Assembly (NCBI RefSeq): GCF_012034935.1
Contig: NZ_JAATEN010000016.1
Span: 62,001 to 126,000, forward strand
Length of the DNA stretch: 64,000 nt
Direction of reading: 5' to 3'
DNA from: Streptomyces zingiberis
GTDB taxonomy: Bacteria > Actinomycetota > Actinomycetes > Streptomycetales > Streptomycetaceae
Shown here: piece by piece, positions 59,080 to 64,000 of the stretch
Position numbering within the stretch: the first letter of the stretch is position 1
Layout of the letters: every line of letters begins with the position of its first letter
The notes under the pieces: model-generated
What the model was told of the DNA's origin: nothing
Databases searched by the model: none
The model's input: the letters and a program-made list of their open reading frames with translations, nothing else
Translations under genes and position numbers: made by a program

Positions 59080-60650
59080 GACGTTTCTCCTCGCTCGGTT
59101 CCGTCCGCGGGCGCGGGCTTGGTGACGGCCCACTGGGTGACCGGCATCGCCGGGCGCCAGCCGGTGAAGCCGCCCACCGGCGCGGCGCGGGAGACCGCGA
59201 TCCGCACGAGTTCACCACCGTGCCGCCGGTGCCAGACGGCGAGCAGCGCCTCCGACTCCAGGGTCACGGTGTTGGCGACCAGGCGGCCGCCGGGCGGCAG
59301 CGCCGCCCAGCACGTCTCCAGCAGCCCGGGGGCGGTCAGCCCGCCGCCGACGAACACGGCGTCCGGGGGCCGGAGACCGGGCTCCAGCCCGTCCAGGGCC
59401 GCGGGCGCGGTACCGGTGACCACCCGCAGCCCGGGCACCCCCAGCGCCCGCGCGTTGCGGCCGATGCGGTCCGCGCGCCCGGGGTCGCGCTCCACGCTGA
59501 CGGCCCGGCAGCCGGTCCCGGCGCGCATCCACTCGACGGCCACGCTGCCGGAGCCGCCGCCGACGTCCCACAGCAGCTCACCGGGGGCGGGGGCGAGGGC
59601 CGCGAGGGTGGCCGCCCGCACCTGACGCTTCGTCAGCTGCCCGTCGTGCTCGTACGCGGCGTCCGGCAGCCCGGGGACGGCCCCGAGGCGGAGCGTGCCG
59701 GGCGCGGGCCGGCAGTCGACCGCGACGACGTTGAGGGGGTCACCGGGCGGGTGCGCCCAGGTACCGGCGGTACCGTCCAGGCGGCGCTCCCGCGGCCCGC
59801 CCAGTTGCTCGAGCACCGTCATCGGGCTGGGCCCGTAGCCGCGCTCCCGCACCTCCGCGGCCACCTCGGCGGGGGTGGCGGCGGAGGCGCTCAGGACGAG
59901 CAGCCGCCGCCCGGCGCGCAGCGCGGCGGAGAGTTCCGCGACGGGCCGCCCGACCAGGCTGACCACCGCCGTTCCCTCCACCGGCCAGCCGAGCCGGGCG
60001 CAGGCGTAGGAGACGGAGGAGACCTGCGGCAGCACGCGCAGCCGCGCCGCGCCCACGGTCTCGGCGAGAGCGCGGCCGATGCCGTGGAACATGGGATCGC
60101 CGCTGGCGAGGACGCACAGGCCGCGTCCGGCGTGCGCGGCGAGCAGCCCCGGCAGGGCGGGGCGCAGCGGCGACGGCCAGGGCACCCGTTCCGCCGCGCA
60201 GTCGGCGGGTAGCAGGGCGAGCTGGCGCGCGCCGCCGAGCACGGCCCGGGCGCCCCGCAGCGCCTCGCGGGCGGCCGGCCCGAGACCGTCCCAGCCGTCG
60301 GCGCCGATCCCGACCACGGTGACCACGCGGTGGCACGAGCCGCCACCGTGGTCGTGATCGCTTCCGGCCGCCGGGGCCGCGGAGCCGGCCGGTCCCACCC
60401 CGGGCCCCGGTGCTCCGGCCGCGGGTCCGGGCTCCCCCGCCACCGCCCCGGGCTCTCCGGGCGCCGCCCGCGCTTCCCCGGTCCCGGTGGTCCCGGGCGC
60501 CTCTGGGGTCAGGGTGGCTGCGGGGGCCACGGGGTTTCCGGGGGCGTCGGCCGGACCGGCGTTCGCCGCCCCGGAACCGCGCCGGGCGGGCTCCCTCCCG
60601 GATCGCCGCCCCGGCAGGCCGCACCCGGACCCGCCGTCCTCGTACCGCAC
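59076..60650 (-). CDS. cobL: Precorrin-6Y C5,15-methyltransferase (CbiE-CbiT)
   Basis: CobL is a two-domain enzyme that methylates C5 and C15 and decarboxylates. The CbiE part begins VVTVVGIGADGWDGLGP at about residue 109 and includes LASGDPMFHGIG. The CbiT part has QLTKRQVRAATLAALAP and ELLWDVGGGSGSVAVEWMR. The 108 residues before it are Gly/Ala/Pro-rich. The start is uncertain: GTG 60650 is in frame, 14 bases after AGGAAGG; an internal GTG at 60326 would remove the extension and give a normal 416-residue protein; GTG 60660 is better spaced but out of frame. A cobalamin riboswitch directly precedes the gene. Confidence 0.85.
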   Translation of the reverse strand: MRYEDGGSGCGLPGRRSGREPARRGSGAANAGPADAPGNPVAPAATLTPEAPGTTGTGEARAAPGEPGAVAGEPGPAAGAPGPGVGPAGSAAPAAGSDHDHGGGSCHRVVTVVGIGADGWDGLGPAAREALRGARAVLGGARQLALLPADCAAERVPWPSPLRPALPGLLAAHAGRGLCVLASGDPMFHGIGRALAETVGAARLRVLPQVSSVSYACARLGWPVEGTAVVSLVGRPVAELSAALRAGRRLLVLSASAATPAEVAAEVRERGYGPSPMTVLEQLGGPRERRLDGTAGTWAHPPGDPLNVVAVDCRPAPGTLRLGAVPGLPDAAYEHDGQLTKRQVRAATLAALAPAPGELLWDVGGGSGSVAVEWMRAGTGCRAVSVERDPGRADRIGRNARALGVPGLRVVTGTAPAALDGLEPGLRPPDAVFVGGGLTAPGLLETCWAALPPGGRLVANTVTLESEALLAVWHRRHGGELVRIAVSRAAPVGGFTGWRPAMPVTQWAVTKPAPADGTERGETS

Positions 60651-60699
60651 GGATGATCACCGATCCTTCCTGGGGTGTCCTCGCCCCGGGCCGTGGATC

Positions 60700-60890
60700 G
60701 GCGACGGGCCAGTCTCCTGGCTGCCGGATCGTGGCTCGCCCCGCCTTCCGGCCCGTGGGGGCCGTGGCACGGAGGGGTCCGCTCCCCGGTCACAGTGGCG
60801 GGACCGCGCCGGAGTCGCACCGGCTTCCTGGTTCCCGTCGCCCTGTTCGGCAGCATCCTCCCCCATCGCGGTCCGGGGAGGAGCGGCGGG
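60700..60890 (-). promoter_or_regulatory. Cobalamin riboswitch upstream of cobL-cobM
   Basis: On the minus strand the core reads GGAAGCCGGTGCGACTCCGG followed by CGGTCCCGCCACTGTGACC (about 60791-60829), and a 3' CAGCCAGGAGACTGGCC arm lies at 60707-60723. After it CCGATCC (60695-60701) can pair with GGATCGG (60660-60666), which overlaps the end of the AGGAAGG ribosome-binding site, so B12 would act by hiding the site. Together with the cobN element it places two transcription units under B12 feedback. Confidence 0.92.
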
Positions 60891-61395
60891 TGCGCCCGAG
60901 GGCTCGGCCACCCGTCCGAAACCCGCCCTGAGCTGCGATAATTTAAGATGTTTGCCCCGAACAGGGGTTTATGCTCGCCTCCGTGGACCCGAGATCCGTG
61001 CCCGTCCGGTACGCCCTCCCCTGCCCGCCGCCCACCGGCGGCCCGGGCCGCGACCGCGCGCCCGGCTCCGGGAGCCGGGGCCGGCCGGCGTCTCCCGCTG
61101 CGGCCCGGCCCCAGTACCGGCCGCCGTCCCGGGGGACGGCCCGGCCGGGCGCCGATCGGCCCGGCACCCGGCTCCCCGGCCCGGAGGACACGCGCGGCCC
61201 GGACGGCGCGGCGGGCAGGAACGGCACGGCCGGCAGGAGCGCGCCGCCCCGCCCGGACGGCGCGGGCGGCACCGGCGTCACGGGGACGGACCGCACCGGC
61301 GGGGCGCCCCGGCCGCCGGTGGCCCGGATACCGGGGGCGGTGCCGCCACCCGCCCGCCCCCGCCGTCCGCCGTCCGCCCGTTCCCGAGGTGTGCC
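60891..61395. promoter_or_regulatory. Divergent region between the cobL riboswitch and the third conservon
   Basis: An AT-rich stretch at 60936-60975 (ATAATTTAAGATGTTT, with a small CCCC-GAACA-GGGG hairpin) is the probable promoter zone for the riboswitch transcript, the conservon or both. The 400 bases from there to 61396 are GC-rich and I see no gene in them. Confidence 0.45.
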
Positions 61396-63693
61396 ATGGT
61401 CCGATCCCCCGCCCTGCTCTCCGCGTCCGTCTCCCTTCTCTCCCGCCGCCGGCTCGTCCGCGCGGCCGCCCTGCTGCTGGCCGCCGTGGCCGTCACGGAT
61501 CCGTGGGCGGGCGGTCTGTCCGCCGGCTGGGCCCTGGCCTGCCACGCCCTGACCGCCGGTCTCCTCGTCGCCCTCTTCGAACGGACGCTGGCGATGCTGC
61601 GCGGCGCCGAGCGGGACGCCCACGCCGCCCGGGAGGAGGCGGCACGGCACGACGCCGAGTGGCGGGACTTCTGCGCCCGTCAGGACGTCCGGCGGGAGGA
61701 AACGGTCCGTCATCTGGCCGAGGTCCGGCTGCCGGCCGCGCTCGCGGGAGCACGGGTGCCGGCCGCGTGCCCCGGGGAGAGTCACCCGGGTACGGCCCAG
61801 GGCCATGAGCGGGTGCTGGCCACGGCCACCGCCGCGGTGCGGGCCGTCCGGGAACGCGAGGAGTCGCTGCGGCTGGTGGTGGTGGCGCTGGCCCGCCGGG
61901 TGCAGGCGTCCTCGCACCGCATCCAGGAGGAGATGGCCGCCCTCGAGACCCACCACTCCGGCCACCCCGACGTGCTGGAGGCCGGGATGCGGGGCGACCA
62001 CGCGGCGGCGCAGCAGGCGCGGCTGGCGCAGAGCCTCGCGGTGCTGTGCGACGAATGGCCGGGGCAGCGCTGGCAGAAGCCGCACGCTCTGGTGGACGTG
62101 GTCCGCGCGGGCGCGTCCCGGATCACGGCGTATCAGCGGGTGCGGGTCTGCGGTGACCAGGAGGTCGCGGTGGCGGCGGAGGCCGTGGAGCCACTGGTGC
62201 ACGTCGTGGCGGAACTGCTGGCCAACGCCACCCAGTGCGCCCCGCCGACCACCCAGGTCGAGGTGGCCGTCCGCACCGTCACCCGGGGAGCGGTCGTCGA
62301 GATCGACGACGCCGGCCTGGGCATGGACGAGTACGCGCTGGAGGGGGCCCGGGAGGTGGCCTCCGGCCGGCGGCTGCTGGGCTTCGCCGATCTGGGGGAG
62401 GTCCCGCAGACCGGGCTGGCCGTGGTCGGGCGCTACGCGGAGCGGCACCGGCTGGGGGTGGACCTGCTGCCGTCGCCGTACGGCGGGGTACGCGCCGTCG
62501 TACTGGTGCCGGCGGTGCTGCTGCGGGCCCTGGAGCCGGCCACCGTACCCGCCTCGCGGCGCCCGGCCGGCGAGGTGGCGGTACCCGCGGGGACCGTCGC
62601 GGCCTCCGGTGGCACCGGGCTGCCGCAGCGCCGCTCGGCACGGCACCGGGCCGCGGTGCCCCCCGTGTCGGCCCTCACCGGGCTGACCGGTCCCGCCCCC
62701 GTCACCGGTGCCGCGGGCGCCACGGCGGAGGAGCAGCCGGCGTCCCTCTCCCCCGAGCGCGCCGGGGCGTGGATGGGCGCCCTCTTCGCCGGCGGCCGTG
62801 CGCCCGCCGGCCACCGGCCGGAGGACGCCGGGGTGCCGGACGCGGGCCCCGACGGGAGACCGAACGGCACCGTCCCGGCCACCCCGGACGCGGACGACGG
62901 CACCCGCCTCGCCGCCGGGGACCCGCCGGAGCGCGGTCAGGACGGGCCCGCCGCGGGTGTACCCGGCGGGCCGGACGCGGAGGGCGGCACCGGCGGCCCG
63001 GGCCTCCCGGAGGTCACCGGCACCCCCGGCCACACCGGCACCGGCACCGGCACCGGCACCGGCCGCACGTACGCCCCCGGAGGGGCGGACCTCACGAGCG
63101 CGGCCGGAACGGAGTACGGGGGCGTCCCGGACGGACCGGACGTGCCCGGCCCGGCCGGCGTGGTGCCCACCGGGCCGGCGCCGGCGGGGCCGGCGGCGGT
63201 GGGACCGGCGGCGGAGGGACCGGCGGCGGAGGGACCGTTGCTGGATGGGCCGCCCGCGCCGGTCACGGCGCAGTCCCCGCCGGACGGCCCGGCCGGCCCG
63301 ACCCGCACCTCCGGCCCCTCCGGCCCGGAGAGCCCCTCCGGCCCGGACGCCCCGGATGCCCCGTCCGCCGCCGGTCCCGCCGTCCCGCGCCCCGCGGGCC
63401 GCGGCCGGCGCGGGCGGCCCGCCGCGGGCCCCGGCCCGTGGCGCCGCGTCTCCGCCCTTCGCGCCGCGGCCCAAGTGGCCCCGGCGGCCCCCGCGGCTCC
63501 GATCACGCTTCCGCCGTCGCCGGGACCCGGCGGCCCCGGCGGCGGGGAGGAGCCCGCCGGAGACCCGGCAGCGGAGCAGGCCCCCCGCGCAGCCGGGGCA
63601 CGCGCCCCGCGCACCACGGCGGCCCCCGGCACCGGGAGCCCGCGGCACGCCGGGCGCCCGGCCACCGACGACGTGACGGGAGGGACCGCATGA
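61396..63693 (+). CDS. cvnA: Conservon CvnA-like membrane histidine-kinase-type ATPase (third conservon)
   Basis: This 765-residue protein has two hydrophobic helices (about 18-36 and 42-60) and a charged coiled stalk. A GHKL domain follows, with VVAELLANATQCAPPTTQV, DDAGLGMDEYAL and GLAVVGRYAERHRL. About 390 residues of Pro/Gly/Ala/Thr tail come last. The ATG at 61396 lies seven bases after GAGG. Its stop overlaps the next start by four bases (ATGA). The long tail contains the CACCGG and 18-base repeats noted separately. Confidence 0.9.
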   Translation: MVRSPALLSASVSLLSRRRLVRAAALLLAAVAVTDPWAGGLSAGWALACHALTAGLLVALFERTLAMLRGAERDAHAAREEAARHDAEWRDFCARQDVRREETVRHLAEVRLPAALAGARVPAACPGESHPGTAQGHERVLATATAAVRAVREREESLRLVVVALARRVQASSHRIQEEMAALETHHSGHPDVLEAGMRGDHAAAQQARLAQSLAVLCDEWPGQRWQKPHALVDVVRAGASRITAYQRVRVCGDQEVAVAAEAVEPLVHVVAELLANATQCAPPTTQVEVAVRTVTRGAVVEIDDAGLGMDEYALEGAREVASGRRLLGFADLGEVPQTGLAVVGRYAERHRLGVDLLPSPYGGVRAVVLVPAVLLRALEPATVPASRRPAGEVAVPAGTVAASGGTGLPQRRSARHRAAVPPVSALTGLTGPAPVTGAAGATAEEQPASLSPERAGAWMGALFAGGRAPAGHRPEDAGVPDAGPDGRPNGTVPATPDADDGTRLAAGDPPERGQDGPAAGVPGGPDAEGGTGGPGLPEVTGTPGHTGTGTGTGTGRTYAPGGADLTSAAGTEYGGVPDGPDVPGPAGVVPTGPAPAGPAAVGPAAEGPAAEGPLLDGPPAPVTAQSPPDGPAGPTRTSGPSGPESPSGPDAPDAPSAAGPAVPRPAGRGRRGRPAAGPGPWRRVSALRAAAQVAPAAPAAPITLPPSPGPGGPGGGEEPAGDPAAEQAPRAAGARAPRTTAAPGTGSPRHAGRPATDDVTGGTA
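63033..63062. repeat. CACCGG hexamer repeat in cvnA tail
   Basis: Five perfect tandem CACCGG copies encode alternating Gly-Thr in the disordered tail of the third CvnA. A separate 18-base repeat at about 63186-63239 encodes Pro-Ala-Ala-Glu-Gly units. Both preserve frame. Confidence 0.85.
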
Positions 63694-64000
63694 CGCCCCG
63701 GATGGACAGCCCCGCCGGCCGGGACTGGATGGTGGCGGACGTCGCCTCGGTGCCGGGGGTATGGCACGCGGTGGTCCTCAGCGCCGACGGCCTGCCGATG
63801 GCCCGTTCCGAGGGCACCGGCCGGGAGGGCGCCGACCGGCTCGCGGCCGCCTGCTGCGGTCTGCAGTCCCTCGCCCGCGGGCTGGGACGGGAGTTCGGCA
63901 GCGGCACCCGGGACGTGCTCCAGCAGATGGTGGAGTTCGAGGGCGGTTTCCTCTTCGTGGTCGCCGCCGGGCAGGGCTCCCACCTGGCCGTCGTCACGGA
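63690..64000 (+). CDS. cvnB: Conservon CvnB, roadblock/LC7 protein, partial (third conservon)
   Basis: The first about 103 residues are present; the gene runs off the right edge. It has the roadblock pattern: DWMVADVASVPGVWHAVVL, SADGLPMARSEG, LAAACCGLQSLARGLG and VEFEGGFLFVVAAGQGSHLAVV. The start at 63690 overlaps the cvnA stop (ATGA). The remaining conservon genes are expected beyond the window. Confidence 0.93.
   Translation, partial: MTPRMDSPAGRDWMVADVASVPGVWHAVVLSADGLPMARSEGTGREGADRLAAACCGLQSLARGLGREFGSGTRDVLQQMVEFEGGFLFVVAAGQGSHLAVVT

Noticed and set aside
59740..60660. Frame starting at GTG 60660 with an excellent ribosome-binding site
   Set aside because: It overlaps the conserved CbiE domain of cobL in another frame and encodes an Arg/Gly-rich sequence with no domain. 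It is mentioned only as a start-site puzzle.

Overview
The window is very GC-rich (third codon positions nearly all G or C), with many GTG starts and no insertion sequence, tRNA or CRISPR array that I could see. Gene content is typical of a Streptomyces or close relative: conservons (CvnA-B-C-D operons), DUF6343, DUF2267, DUF6480 and DUF6328 proteins, a P450 of the CYP157 type, and an S-adenosyl methyltransferase of the DUF574 family. It reads as chromosomal core and semi-core DNA rather than a mobile element. No function was tested by database search; family names come from recognising motifs in the translations.

Layout. 1-7.8 kb: a partial Fpg/Nei glycosylase, a GNAT acetyltransferase, a type II NADH dehydrogenase, small DUF proteins, a transketolase and an FUSC-type membrane protein. 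8.0-12.3 kb: a complete conservon (histidine-kinase-like ATPase, roadblock, DUF742, GTPase) followed by a GAF protein. 12.4-17.7 kb: an acyl-CoA dehydrogenase, an uncharacterised protein, a DUF6328 membrane protein and a zinc alcohol dehydrogenase. 18.0-23.8 kb: a formate dehydrogenase operon (alpha, beta, NrfD-like subunits) preceded by a 59-residue peptide gene. 24.4-25.9 kb: a zinc-ribbon SDR protein. 26.2-37.1 kb: a Pel-like exopolysaccharide locus with a PelF-type glycosyltransferase, a polytopic membrane protein, nucleotide-sugar enzymes, a GH114 lipoprotein, a spherulin-4-like protein and a large secreted deacetylase-like protein.

38.8-43.1 kb: a second conservon whose GTPase gene cvnD is reduced to an in-frame relic, ending in a P450 of the CYP157 type. 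44.0-45.7 kb: a GT39-like membrane glycosyltransferase. 46.0-60.9 kb: a cobalamin (B12) biosynthesis region. It holds cobN, cobG running without a stop into cobH, cobIJ, cobK, cbiD, cobM and cobL, with two cobalamin riboswitches, one ahead of cobN and one ahead of cobL-cobM. 61.4-64.0 kb: the start of a third conservon, cut by the window edge.

How the parts work together. The corrin genes cover most steps from precorrin-2 to cobalt insertion by CobN; the two riboswitches would lower cobN and cobL-cobM when B12 is plentiful. The Pel-like genes would make nucleotide sugars, polymerise and export a polymer, and then trim or deacetylate it outside the cell. The three conservons are membrane-associated GTPase signalling modules; their proximity and the loss of one GTPase raise the question of shared partners. 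A recurring oddity is strain-type expansion of Gly/Ala/Pro-rich linkers and short in-frame tandem repeats inside otherwise conserved enzymes, most strikingly in the B12 enzymes.
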